From Bacillota bacterium (GTDB taxonomy: Bacteria; Bacillota; UBA4882; UBA8346): DNA of 64,000 nt. How positions within the stretch are numbered: the first letter of the stretch is position 1; every line of letters begins with the position of its first letter. Shown one piece after another: positions 51,700-60,360 of this stretch. The stretch is taken from the NCBI GenBank assembly GCA_023417475.1, contig JAEZFP010000022.1, forward strand, positions 8,834 through 72,833. The letters are read 5' to 3'. Under the pieces are notes generated by a model. The model saw only the letters and a program-made list of their open reading frames with translations. It made no database searches and was not told the DNA's origin. The translations under genes and the position numbers were made by a program.

Positions 51700-52406
51700 G
51701 ACACCGCCACCTTCTCGCCGGCTTGTTTTTGCCGGATCGGCTCGTCCGCGATCACCTTGCCGTCGCGAAACCTAATGATCCGTTCGGTGTACTCGGCAAT
51801 ATCCGGTTCATGGGTGACCAACACGACCGTAATCCCATTCCGGTGCAACGCTTGAAAGAGCGCCATCACTTCCGCACTGGCTTGCGAATCCAAGTTGCCG
51901 GTGGGTTCGTCGGCTAAGATTAATGACGGCCGATTTACCAAAGCCCGGGCGATCGCCACCCGTTGCTGTTGTCCTCCGGAAAGCTCCTTCGGCCGGTGCT
52001 GCATCCGGTGAGACAACCCCACCCGGGCTAAGGCTTCCTGCGCCCGCTCGCCGCGCTCCCGCACCGGAATCCCGGCGTAAATCAACGGCAACTCGACGTT
52101 TTGGACCGCCGATAAGCGCGGTAACAGATTAAACGATTGGAATACAAATCCCAACTCCTTATTGCGCAAACGGGACAATTCCCTCTGCCCCAACTTGGCG
52201 ATCTCCCGTCCGTCCAAGCAATACGATCCGGAGGTCGGTTGATCCAAACAACCCAGGATATTCATGAAGGTCGATTTGCCGGAACCGGACGGACCCATCA
52301 CCGCAACCATCTGCCCTTTGGCAATGGTTAGCGAAACGCCGTTCAGCGCCTTCACTTCAACCTCGCCGTCCTGATAAAATTTGCACAGTTCCGTCATTTG
52401 CAGCAT
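51696..52406 (-). CDS. MacB/LolD-type ABC ATPase
   Basis: 236 residues. Walker A GPSGSGKST, LGFVFQSFNLLPRL Q-loop region, signature LSGGQQQRVAIARAL, Walker B LILADEPTGNLD and H-loop LVTHEPD. The mechanotransmission-type ABC subfamily. Six bases after the adaptor gene and overlapping the permease gene. Confidence 0.93.
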   Translation of the reverse strand: MLQMTELCKFYQDGEVEVKALNGVSLTIAKGQMVAVMGPSGSGKSTFMNILGCLDQPTSGSYCLDGREIAKLGQRELSRLRNKELGFVFQSFNLLPRLSAVQNVELPLIYAGIPVRERGERAQEALARVGLSHRMQHRPKELSGGQQQRVAIARALVNRPSLILADEPTGNLDSQASAEVMALFQALHRNGITVVLVTHEPDIAEYTERIIRFRDGKVIADEPIRQKQAGEKVAVS

Positions 52407-52411
52407 CCCGG

Positions 52412-53542
52412 TTACCTCCCTCCGAACGGACCGCCCGCATTCTGCGGGGCCGAGCCAGATTTGGCAAGCATTACCGGTTTGGCCACCGCCACCTGATCCC
52501 CTACTCGCAACCCCGAGACAACCTGCCAGTTTTTACCTTGTTTCAAGCCAAGCTTCACCGGAACCGTTTGCAGTTGTTTTCCGCGCAACACCGCTACCGT
52601 ATCGCGGCCTTTTTCCTGGATGACGCTACCGGCCGGAACCACTAACGCCCCGGAGTATTCCGCCGCGGTCACCGTAACGTCGACGGTCATGCCCGGCAGC
52701 AATCCGCTGGTTGCTTCGGTCATTTTGATCCGTACCGGATAGTTGACCACGTCTTCGCCCTCATTTTGTCCCAAATTGCTGATCTCCGTGACCGTTCCGG
52801 CATTGACGCTTTGTTTTTCATCTTTCCCGGTGACCACGGCGGTTTGTCCGGTTTTAACCAGACCGATATCATTTTGATCGACTTTCGCTTCAACTCCCAG
52901 CGCGTCCGGTTTCATCACTGTCGCCAACAGCGTTTGCGGGGTGATTTTATCGCCCGGCTGAATGTTGATCCAGGCGATCTGCCCGTCAAACGGCGCCCGG
53001 ATCATCAATGTTTCATTTTTTGATACATAATAGCCGTCATTTTTAGCATTTATGGCAGCGACCCGCTCTTTGGCCAGTTTGACTTGTTCCTTATAGATCG
53101 CCGCTTGATGCGAATACGTACCCAACTGCAGGGCGTTGCTTTTTTGGATCTGATTTACATAAAGTTCGGTCGCCACCTGACTCGCCGATTGGCTCAAACC
53201 CAACTCCGCTTGCCGCAGGGCCGATTGGGCGTCTTGCCACTGCGCTTTCAGAGTCGCCGAATGAATCACAACTAAAATATCGCCTTTGGTCACTTTCGAA
53301 CCGGCTTCAACCTTTACCTGTTCGACCGTTCCCTCATAGTCGGCGTAAAGATCTTTTTTCTCCAACGCCATAACTTTACCGGTAGCGTCAACTTTCTGAC
53401 TGATATCCATTCGTTGCACCGTGGTAAAGTCGTATTTTTGGGCAAGCGCTTTCAGGCCGTCGCCTTTCGGCCAAGCGAAAAACGCCCCAAGCCCGATGAC
53501 GGCAACCACACCGACACTTAGTATAATCGTCTTCCGTTTCAC
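52412..53542 (-). CDS. HlyD/MacA-like periplasmic efflux adaptor
   Basis: 376 residues: an N-terminal membrane anchor, a split biotinyl-lipoyl domain (YEGTVEQVKVEAGSKVTKGD, IRAPFDGQIAWINIQPGDKI), a helical hairpin and a beta-barrel region with DQNDIGLVKTGQTAVV. GTG start with GAGGAA upstream. First gene of the efflux operon; no outer-membrane TolC gene is nearby. Confidence 0.9.
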   Translation of the reverse strand: MKRKTIILSVGVVAVIGLGAFFAWPKGDGLKALAQKYDFTTVQRMDISQKVDATGKVMALEKKDLYADYEGTVEQVKVEAGSKVTKGDILVVIHSATLKAQWQDAQSALRQAELGLSQSASQVATELYVNQIQKSNALQLGTYSHQAAIYKEQVKLAKERVAAINAKNDGYYVSKNETLMIRAPFDGQIAWINIQPGDKITPQTLLATVMKPDALGVEAKVDQNDIGLVKTGQTAVVTGKDEKQSVNAGTVTEISNLGQNEGEDVVNYPVRIKMTEATSGLLPGMTVDVTVTAAEYSGALVVPAGSVIQEKGRDTVAVLRGKQLQTVPVKLGLKQGKNWQVVSGLRVGDQVAVAKPVMLAKSGSAPQNAGGPFGGR

Positions 53543-53804
53543 GTCTTGTTCCTCTTTTCCGCTTGATTTTATTTCAGTATAATCATTGCCTAGTGTACGA
53601 TGGTCTCTTATATGATCATCGTTGTAAACGAGTAATTAGTTCCGCCGATCGCCGTTGGTTTTAGCGGAAATTACGGAGTAGGATTCCAGCGTTGGATAGA
53701 AAAGGATTTTTTACCGGCCCAAATGCCAGGATGAACCGAACCTACGACCCACGCATAAAGTATATTGCACTTGCGACAGTGATAACGATGAAGAAGGAAA
53801 AACG

Positions 53805-54332
53805 ATGCCAAATTTCCGAATCACCTCCAGTTTATCCGATTTAGTCGACGTAAATAATGTCCCATTTGTCCAAAATCAATGTCAGCTTGGGAAACTATAT
53901 AGCGTTGTCACTGGCGCGCAAGCGGTGGCGCTTGGGGGATTTATGGTCGTGCAGTTGACAAATCCCGCCAACTCCGCAAAAACCCTCTATGCCCAGCAGC
54001 TCATGATCAGCGTAACCGGCGTTACGACGGTCGACATCATCCGCAACGCCACCTTTGCGGCAAGCGGCGCCGCATTAACCCCACGCAATCTCAATTGGGC
54101 GACGTCCGACGCCAGCAGCATCAATGGTAAATTCCTGGTACAGGCTACCGATCCTACCGTCAGCGGCATTCCCTTGTTCTCCTATGTGCAAACCAACGCG
54201 GCGCCGACTCTTCAAAATCTCCTCGGCTCGCTCATTATCCCCAGCGGTACGGCGAACCGGCAATTATATTTCCGCATGAACTGCAGCGCTTTAACAACTG
54301 TTTCTTTCAGTTTCAACTGGGTCGAACTGTAG
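53805..54332 (+). CDS. Conserved hypothetical protein, probably beta-rich
   Basis: 175 residues, no signal peptide, no cysteines except C27 and one near the C-terminus. Rich in Thr, Asn, Ser and Val with alternating hydrophobics (FMVVQLTNPANSAKTLYAQQ, QLYFRMNCSALTTVSFSFNW), suggesting a beta-sandwich. AAGGAA precedes the ATG. I do not recognise the family. It stands between unrelated genes; the 262-bp gap before it shows no clear promoter. Confidence 0.7.
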   Translation: MPNFRITSSLSDLVDVNNVPFVQNQCQLGKLYSVVTGAQAVALGGFMVVQLTNPANSAKTLYAQQLMISVTGVTTVDIIRNATFAASGAALTPRNLNWATSDASSINGKFLVQATDPTVSGIPLFSYVQTNAAPTLQNLLGSLIIPSGTANRQLYFRMNCSALTTVSFSFNWVEL

Positions 54333-54388
54333 CCCATCCAATGCAGTTACGGCAACTGTTCTATCTAACTAATCCGCCCATGCGCCCA

Positions 54389-54431
54389 TAAATTACGACG
54401 CACCCGATTCATTCGAGTACGTCGTAATTTA
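54389..54431. terminator. Inverted repeat between convergent genes
   Basis: TAAATTACGACG (54389-54400) pairs perfectly with CGTCGTAATTTA (54420-54431). T-runs are short; a bidirectional terminator is likely from its position. Confidence 0.55.
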
Positions 54432-54443
54432 TGGAATAGCGCT

Positions 54444-55049
54444 TCAATACAGCATTGCGCCCAACGGTCCGTTTTCATCAATGATGTTTTGAATCGCGTA
54501 GACGGAGATGGGAAAGTACAAAATTCCATAAACATACGCCGCCAGTTCGTATAGTTGGTAATAGAGAACCAATGATTTATCCGCGATATAAAAATCCTGA
54601 TCCGCTTTTACCCCGGGGAATTTGTCTAATAACGGGATCTGGCGTTCTTTGATCTGCGCTTCCACCATTGCGGAGAGCACCCGTTGATAGTTGCTGCCCG
54701 GTTTGAAAAGTTCGGCGAGGGTATATGATTTGCCCGTCTCCACATTAAACGTAAGCGACCTGATCACCGTCATCCCGTGCGCACCGCCGGAAAACCAATA
54801 AATAATCAACGCCAGGCTAAGCACGCCCCGCTCATTGGTTTTCAACTCATACGTTCCGGTCACATCCGTTCCCGGACCCTCATAATAGCCGGAGTCCACA
54901 ATCATCTGGTGAACCAGTTGTTGAATCGTCTGGTTGATCTGCCGTTGCGCGTTTAAATTCGCCAATCCGTATACTTGCGGATAGGCAAAGGTCAACCGGG
55001 GCAGATTCAGATGTTCGGTGTGAATCGACACCGGCAGGCTGTTATTCAT
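54444..55049 (-). CDS. DUF4163/DUF3298-type protein
   Basis: 201 residues. FWFSGGAHGMTVIRSLTF-like segment (IYWFSGGAHG), then FNVETGKSYTLAELFKPG and ILYFPISVYAI match the DUF3298 region seen in PdaC and anti-sigma RsiV; the N-terminal half resembles DUF4163. No signal peptide is visible, so it may be cytoplasmic, unlike most relatives. Function unknown; a carbohydrate or peptidoglycan-binding role is possible. Confidence 0.75.
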   Translation of the reverse strand: MNNSLPVSIHTEHLNLPRLTFAYPQVYGLANLNAQRQINQTIQQLVHQMIVDSGYYEGPGTDVTGTYELKTNERGVLSLALIIYWFSGGAHGMTVIRSLTFNVETGKSYTLAELFKPGSNYQRVLSAMVEAQIKERQIPLLDKFPGVKADQDFYIADKSLVLYYQLYELAAYVYGILYFPISVYAIQNIIDENGPLGAMLY

Positions 55050-55255
55050 CGTTCAATCCCATCCCTTCTATCCTTTACAAAACCACACCCGACTTTAGTT
55101 ACCATTCTATTCAGGGACAAAAGTTTAGGTACACAAATCGAACCAGACTTGGTTTGCAACGATCGATTCCCGGCAACTTCTTATGAATATGTAATTAAGT
55201 CGGCAGGTTGGCCGCGCTGATTCAACTGCCAACGCTTCGCAGTTATAATCCGCGC

Positions 55256-55276
55256 TTTGTTATTCGCAATAACAAA
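55256..55276. promoter_or_regulatory. Palindrome upstream of the ROK regulator
   Basis: TTTGTTATT CGC AATAACAAA: perfect 9-bp arms. The shape resembles XylR/NagC-type operators and it lies about 26 bp before the -35 of the ROK-gene promoter. Nothing else is seen in the 315-bp gap 55050-55364. Confidence 0.55.
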
Positions 55277-55301
55277 TTGACCTTGAGGGTCTGCCAACTT
55301 A

Positions 55302-55329
55302 TTTACAAAAAAGACAAAAGTGTTATACT
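55302..55329 (+). promoter_or_regulatory. Promoter of the ROK regulator
   Basis: -35 TTTACA (55302-55307), 16-bp spacer, -10 TATACT (55324-55329), 36 bp before the start codon. Confidence 0.6.
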
Positions 55330-55364
55330 GGTGGTAAACCCATTTTATTATCGGGGCGTACACG

Positions 55365-56552
55365 ATGAATCCCTTGACCGGCTTTGATATGGAAACAAAA
55401 CAGCTGTTTAATATCATTCAAAAACAAGGTCCGATCTCCCGCAGCGATCTCTTACATCTCTTAACAACGAACATCGGGACACTGACCCGTATGATGGCGC
55501 CGTTACGCGAGGCCAGGTTAATAACCGAAGTCGGAATCGGTGTTTCAACCGGCGGCCGCAAACCGGTCTTGTACGATGTGGATCGTCACTCCTATTTCGT
55601 TTTGGGCATTGATATCTCCCGCCCCTATACCCGGGTGGTCATTGTCAATCTGAAAATGGAAGTCGTCGCCAAACAACAGTTTGTCATGGATCAAAACTGC
55701 ACTCCTGACAAGACTGTGAAACGGATTGCCGAACAGTTTCAGGCGCTGCTTCAAAAGATGAACCTGGCTAAATCGAAATTTTTAGGCGCCGGACTTGGTA
55801 CTGTCGGTCCGCTGACCGCTCCCCCCGGCGTGATCATGCACCCGAAGAACTTTATCGCTCCGGGATGGAGTAATGTTCCGATTCAGGAGCTTTTGGAAGC
55901 GACGCTGGAACTGCCGCTGTTGGTCGAAAATGGCGTCAACACGGCCGTGTTAGCCGAAAGCCTTTTTGGCGAAGGTCGAAACTATCGCAATATCGCCTTT
56001 CTCAACTGCAGCGGCGGAGTGCGGATGGGCGCTGTTTCCAGAGGGTCGCTCATCCGCACCATCAACAACGACGAAGACGCTTTTGGCCATATGGTCATTG
56101 ATGTAGATGGGGAACCGTGTCATTGTGGCAACTTCGGTTGCATTGAATGTTACGCCTCAATTTTTGCGATCAAAAGAGCGTTTCGCTCCCAATTGAAAAT
56201 GGGACGGGCTTCCGCTGTCAAGACGCCGCTCGACGCGATCACGATCGCGCAAATCTGCGCCGCGGCCGAGGCGAACGATGATTTGGCAAAAGCAGTTTTG
56301 ACCAATGCGGCTACCTACTTAGGAGTGGGTTTGGCCAATTACATCAACCTATTTGATCCCAATCTGGTGATTTTGAGCGGCCCTTTGGTACGCAATTCGC
56401 CGTTATTTTATAAAACAACCATGGATGTTGCGTTAAAAAAGTTATATATTGGCGAAAAAGTGTCAATCGTATTTAGTAACGGCGGTCATTTCGGAGCTGA
56501 TGCCATTTCGGTCGGGGCAGCGGTGATGTTGGTCGAAAACTTGCTTCACTAA
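55365..56552 (+). CDS. ROK-family transcriptional regulator (NagC/XylR class)
   Basis: 395 residues: an N-terminal winged helix (GPISRSDLLHLLTTNIGTLT), then an ROK domain with GIDISRPYTRVVIVNL (phosphate-1 loop), GAGLGTVGPL and the zinc motif CHCGNFGCIECYAS. Sugar-responsive repressors of this class usually sit beside sugar genes; none is adjacent here, so it may act elsewhere or only on itself via the upstream palindrome. The ribosome site is weak. Confidence 0.9.
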   Translation: MNPLTGFDMETKQLFNIIQKQGPISRSDLLHLLTTNIGTLTRMMAPLREARLITEVGIGVSTGGRKPVLYDVDRHSYFVLGIDISRPYTRVVIVNLKMEVVAKQQFVMDQNCTPDKTVKRIAEQFQALLQKMNLAKSKFLGAGLGTVGPLTAPPGVIMHPKNFIAPGWSNVPIQELLEATLELPLLVENGVNTAVLAESLFGEGRNYRNIAFLNCSGGVRMGAVSRGSLIRTINNDEDAFGHMVIDVDGEPCHCGNFGCIECYASIFAIKRAFRSQLKMGRASAVKTPLDAITIAQICAAAEANDDLAKAVLTNAATYLGVGLANYINLFDPNLVILSGPLVRNSPLFYKTTMDVALKKLYIGEKVSIVFSNGGHFGADAISVGAAVMLVENLLH

Positions 56553-56659
56553 CACTGCCGGTTGCGTTCTCCAAAAGGTTATGGAAGGTTGCGACAGCAA
56601 CCCCCATGAGGAGGTCAGTTTCGCCCTCCGCCGATCTAATTACGAAAGGATGAAGGCAA

Positions 56660-57727
56660 ATGAAAGAGGCTGCAGTCGCAGTTATCCTTGGGCTTTTTCT
56701 CGCGCTTTGGGGACCCGCTCCGACCATTACCGGCGTTACGCCGGCAAATGCCATTGTGAATACGAAAGCCGCGGTAAGCATCTCCGGTAAACAATTCAAC
56801 AAAACTACGACGGTCAAATTGAGCCGGGCCGGACAATCCGATATTGTCGCCTACGATGTCAAGTTGATCTCCAAAGATCAACTATCCTGTTCCTTTGATT
56901 TAAACGGCAAAACAATCGGCGTTTGGGACCTTGTCCTTACCAATCGAAGAAAATTCGCCAAAAAAGAGCGCACGGCGATTTTAGCGAACGCTTTCCGGAT
57001 TGAGTACGCCAAACCGACCATTGCTTCAATCGCTCCCTCATCGGGCGTAGCCAATTCCCTTGTGCCCGTGCAAATTAACGGCGCCGACTTCCGAACCGGT
57101 TCCACCGTCAAACTTTCAAAAACCGGCCAACCCGATCTCCAACTAACTAATGTCAACGTCCGCTCCGGCCAGTTGATCCAAGGCGACGTTGACCTAAACC
57201 AGGCTCAACCCGGCACATATGACCTAACCGTCGCCAATGACGATGGAAAGTCCGCTGTTCAACCCGGTTCATTTACCGTTCTCGAAGCAACGCAACCGAA
57301 CCCCGACAACAATCAAACCGGGTCGGCTCCGGAGCCACCGGCAATAACCGATCCCAACACCCTGCTGCAACCGATCTTCTTTGACTTTGACCGGCACGCC
57401 ATTCGTTCCGATCAAATCAATGTATTGGAAAACAACGTCGCCATCTTGAAACGCTATCCCGACCTCTATCTTTTGATTGGAGGAAATGCCGACGAACGCG
57501 GTACAGCCGCCTATAATTTGAAACTTTCGGCCAAACGGGCCGAAGCGGTCAAAACCTATCTGGTTCAAAATGGAATTGACTCAAACCAAATTGTCATTTA
57601 CGCCTATGGCGAAGCTTATCCCCTCGCCAAAGAGCATAATGAAACGGCTTGGCAGTATAATCGGCGCGCCGACATCCTCGTCTTCGCAACCCCACCCAGT
57701 CGCGAACAGGGAATTCGCAGCAAATAA
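56660..57727 (+). CDS. Secreted TIG-like/OmpA-domain envelope protein
   Basis: 355 residues. A signal peptide (MKEAAVAVILGLFLALW) is followed by two Ig-like IPT/TIG repeats (PTITGVTPANAIVN and PTIASIAPSSGVAN start each), a Pro/Asn-rich linker and a C-terminal OmpA/Pal domain (IFFDFDRHAIR, NADERGTAAYNLKLSAKRAE, YGEAYP, NRRADI) that binds peptidoglycan. It should sit in the periplasm, linking the wall to the envelope. Further evidence for a diderm cell. Followed by a strong terminator. Confidence 0.88.
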   Translation: MKEAAVAVILGLFLALWGPAPTITGVTPANAIVNTKAAVSISGKQFNKTTTVKLSRAGQSDIVAYDVKLISKDQLSCSFDLNGKTIGVWDLVLTNRRKFAKKERTAILANAFRIEYAKPTIASIAPSSGVANSLVPVQINGADFRTGSTVKLSKTGQPDLQLTNVNVRSGQLIQGDVDLNQAQPGTYDLTVANDDGKSAVQPGSFTVLEATQPNPDNNQTGSAPEPPAITDPNTLLQPIFFDFDRHAIRSDQINVLENNVAILKRYPDLYLLIGGNADERGTAAYNLKLSAKRAEAVKTYLVQNGIDSNQIVIYAYGEAYPLAKEHNETAWQYNRRADILVFATPPSREQGIRSK

Positions 57728-57757
57728 CTTATCGCGATTCGCTTCACCTCCATATCG

Positions 57758-57790
57758 AGAAAACCGGATCTTGGCCCGATCCGGTTTTCT
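57758..57790 (+). terminator. Intrinsic terminator after the OmpA-domain gene
   Basis: A 13-bp perfect stem (57758-57770 with 57778-57790, 7-nt loop), A-rich on the left and ending GGTTTTCT on the right. Confidence 0.8.
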
Positions 57791-57811
57791 GCTTAGAAAA
57801 TACGTTGAATG

Positions 57812-58022
57812 CGCTTCTGTCCACCCAGACCTAAAGGTCAGGGCTAAGTTTGAAAACCGGTCTCAAGCCCTTCCGGGCTGGGTGGCGCTTCGGAGCTTTG
57901 CCGAGCCCTGGCGGGGCTTTAGAATGCTTTTGATAACCCTAGCCCTGTCGTTCGGAGATGGCGCCATCATTTTCATTCCTTCGCTTGTATTCGCTATCGT
58001 AGGTGAGTGGCCGACTACTTTC
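57812..58022. repeat. Dispersed structured repeat, copy 2
   Basis: 57812-57894 match copy 1 at 29183-29262 in the same orientation, with the same CCCAG/CTGGG, GACCT/AGGTC and AGCCC/GGGCT pairings. A shared tail (TTTCATTCCTTCGCTT to GGCCGACTAC) lies at about 57972-58018. The middle differs. No gene is seen between 57728 and 58108. Confidence 0.65.
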
Positions 58023-58063
58023 CAATTCACTTTTGCCATTCTGCCGATCGCTCGAAACTAAGC

Positions 58064-58097
58064 CAAAAATTAACCGGAACAGTGGTTGTTCCGGTTA
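58064..58097 (-). terminator. Intrinsic terminator after cysK
   Basis: An 11-bp perfect stem TAACCGGAACA / TGTTCCGGTTA (58071-58081, 58087-58097) followed on the minus strand by ATTTTTGG. Confidence 0.85.
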
Positions 58098-58108
58098 TCC
58101 ATGTAAAA

Positions 58109-59044
58109 TTAGTTTTCCTGGAAAAGCGCGGTAGAGAGATAACGTTCTCCGGTATCGGGCAGCAGCACGACAATGGTTTTGCCGGCATTTTCGGGTCGTT
58201 TGGCAAGCTCCGTCGCCGCATGGGTTGCGGCCCCGGAAGAGATGCCTACCAGCAATCCTTCGGATTTTGCCAATAACCTGGCGGCTTCAAACGCTTCCTC
58301 GGTTTTCACTTTGACAATTTCGTCAAACGCGTCGCGGTTTAACACATCGGGCACAAAACCCGGTCCAATCCCTTGGATCTTGTGCGGTCCCGGCGAGCCG
58401 CCCGAGAGCACCGGCGAATCAAACGGTTCCACGGCGATGATTTTAACGCCGGGTTTTCTTTGTTTCAAAACTTCGCCAACCCCGGTAACGGTTCCACCGG
58501 TACCGACCCCGGCGACAAAAATATCAACCGCTCCGTCGGTATCCCGCCAAATCTCTTCCGCAGTTGTTTTCCGGTGAATCTCCGGGTTGGCGGGATTTTT
58601 GAACTGCTGCAAGATGATGGAGTTCGGCGTTTGAGCGGCGATCTCCTCCGCACGTTTAATCGCGCCGCGCATTCCTTCGGTTCCGGGAGTTAGGATAAGT
58701 TCCGCGCCAAGCGCCTTCATGAGGTTGCGCCGTTCAATACTGAACGTCTCCGGCAATGTAATGATTAAACGGTACCCTTTGGCCGAGGCGACAAAAGCCA
58801 AACCAACGCCGGTGTTGCCACTGGTGGGCTCGATAATCACCGTGTCCTTATTGATCAGACCCTTCGCTTCGGCGTCTTGAATCATGGCATAAGCAATCCG
58901 ATCCTTGACACTGCCGGCCGGATTAAAATACTCCAGTTTTGCGACGATTTTAGCGTCAATGCCTTTTAAACGGTTATAATTGGACAACTCGAGGAGTGGT
59001 GTGTTGCCAATCAATTCGGTTAGATTCTTCGCAATCTTGCCCAT
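58109..59044 (-). CDS. cysK: Cysteine synthase (O-acetylserine sulfhydrylase)
   Basis: 311 residues. PLP lysine in PAGSVKDRIAYAMI, substrate loop PTSGNTGVGLAF, and phosphate loop VGTGGTVTGVG are intact; ends with the family helix LPDTGERYLST. Makes cysteine from O-acetylserine and sulfide. The ATG at 59044 follows GGAGGGG; the longer ORF to 59131 contains the promoter. Near the methionine/cysteine PLP enzymes. Confidence 0.94.
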   Translation of the reverse strand: MGKIAKNLTELIGNTPLLELSNYNRLKGIDAKIVAKLEYFNPAGSVKDRIAYAMIQDAEAKGLINKDTVIIEPTSGNTGVGLAFVASAKGYRLIITLPETFSIERRNLMKALGAELILTPGTEGMRGAIKRAEEIAAQTPNSIILQQFKNPANPEIHRKTTAEEIWRDTDGAVDIFVAGVGTGGTVTGVGEVLKQRKPGVKIIAVEPFDSPVLSGGSPGPHKIQGIGPGFVPDVLNRDAFDEIVKVKTEEAFEAARLLAKSEGLLVGISSGAATHAATELAKRPENAGKTIVVLLPDTGERYLSTALFQEN

Positions 59045-59098
59045 AATTTCCCCTCCATTATTTAAATAAATTCCAATCGAATTAGTAGGATATATATC

Positions 59099-59127
59099 AT
59101 GATATTTCCTCACGCAGAAATTGTCAA
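59099..59127 (-). promoter_or_regulatory. Promoter of cysK
   Basis: Minus-strand -35 TTGACA (59122-59127), 17-bp spacer, -10 TATCAT (59099-59104). An ATATCATGATAT palindrome overlaps the -10. Confidence 0.75.
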
Positions 59128-59194
59128 GCATAATTCGGAAAATTATTCTTGAATATTTCTCCGGAGGAATTTCGTAACGCTTCCCGTTTCCCGA

Positions 59195-60319
59195 TTAACC
59201 CCGCAAATCATCCCGGAGGTCGCCCGGATCTTCCAAACCCACCGATAGCCGGATCAGGTTATCGGTAATGCCAAGTCGTTCCCGCTCCGCTTTGGGCATG
59301 GAAGCGTGCGACATCCGCACCGGATAAGAGAGGATCGACTCCACTCCGCCCAGACTTACCGCCACCGACCAGAGTTTGGTGTTTTTCATAATCCGGATCG
59401 CCCGCTCCACCGTATCCGTTTTAAAAGAAAGCACCGCCCCAGAACCGCTCGATTGGTTCCGGTTGACAGCGTAGCCCGGATGGTCGGCCAAACCGGGATA
59501 ATAGACATCCGTGACCCACGGTTGCTCTTTTAGCCAATGGGCGATCTCCAATGCGCCCGCTTGTTGCATTTCCATCCGCGCCCTTAATGTTTTTATCCCG
59601 CGCAATAAGAGCCAACAATCTTGCGGCCCTAAGATTGCCCCAAACCCATTCTGTACGAAATAAACCTTGGCGCCAAGCTCCGCTGTTGCTGTGACCGCCA
59701 CACCCCCGACCACATCGCTATGGCCGCCGAGAAACTTGGTGGCGCTATGGATCACGATATCGACCCCCAAATCGATCGGCCGTTGATAATACGGAGACAT
59801 AAACGTATTGTCGAGCATGGTGATGAGACCATGCCGTTTGGCAATCGCCACCACTGCGCCGATATCGGTAATTTTCAGCAACGGGTTGGACGGGGTCTCC
59901 AAAAACAACGCTTTGGTATTGGGTTGAATCGCCCGTTCCACCGCCTCCGGTTTGGTCATATCCACAAACGTGGCGGTCAGGCCGAACTTACTAAAAAAAC
60001 GGGCAAGGATCCGGTAGGAACCGCCATAAATATCCTCGGTGGCCACAATATGATCGCCCTGTTCCAAGATGGCCAAGGCTGAAGAAACCGCCGCAATCCC
60101 CGAGCCAAACGCATAGGCGTTGGTCCCGTTCTCCAAGGCCGCTATGGTTTTCTCAAGCGCTTCCCGGGTGGGATTCCCGGACCGGGAATACTCAAAACGC
60201 CCGGGATTGTCGATATCTTGCTGATGAAAGGTCGATGTTTGATAAATCGGAATACTCAACGCCCCGGTATGGGGATCAATCTCATTCCCGTTATGTAGGA
60301 TACGCGTACCGTACTTCAT
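59195..60319 (-). CDS. Cys/Met metabolism PLP enzyme (cystathionine beta-lyase-like)
   Basis: 374 residues. YQTSTFHQQD..YSRSGNPTREALE N-terminal region, DNTFMSPYYQRP and the PLP lysine in SATKFLGGHSDVVGG. The family covers cystathionine beta/gamma-lyase and gamma-synthase; the Ser/Tyr substitutions that separate them cannot be weighed reliably by eye. 41 bp downstream of a second paralogue and likely co-transcribed behind the SAM riboswitch. Confidence 0.88.
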   Translation of the reverse strand: MKYGTRILHNGNEIDPHTGALSIPIYQTSTFHQQDIDNPGRFEYSRSGNPTREALEKTIAALENGTNAYAFGSGIAAVSSALAILEQGDHIVATEDIYGGSYRILARFFSKFGLTATFVDMTKPEAVERAIQPNTKALFLETPSNPLLKITDIGAVVAIAKRHGLITMLDNTFMSPYYQRPIDLGVDIVIHSATKFLGGHSDVVGGVAVTATAELGAKVYFVQNGFGAILGPQDCWLLLRGIKTLRARMEMQQAGALEIAHWLKEQPWVTDVYYPGLADHPGYAVNRNQSSGSGAVLSFKTDTVERAIRIMKNTKLWSVAVSLGGVESILSYPVRMSHASMPKAERERLGITDNLIRLSVGLEDPGDLRDDLRG

Positions 60320-60360
60320 GACAGAACCTCCTTATTTCTCGCCCCCGCAGCAGGGCGCAT

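Noticed and set aside
53543..53804. tRNA-like stretch near 53735 (GAACCGAACC)
   Set aside because: No acceptor, anticodon or TPsiC stems can be built around it.
57570..58061. 163-residue plus-strand ORF after the OmpA gene
   Set aside because: It overlaps the OmpA-domain gene, its terminator and the dispersed repeat.
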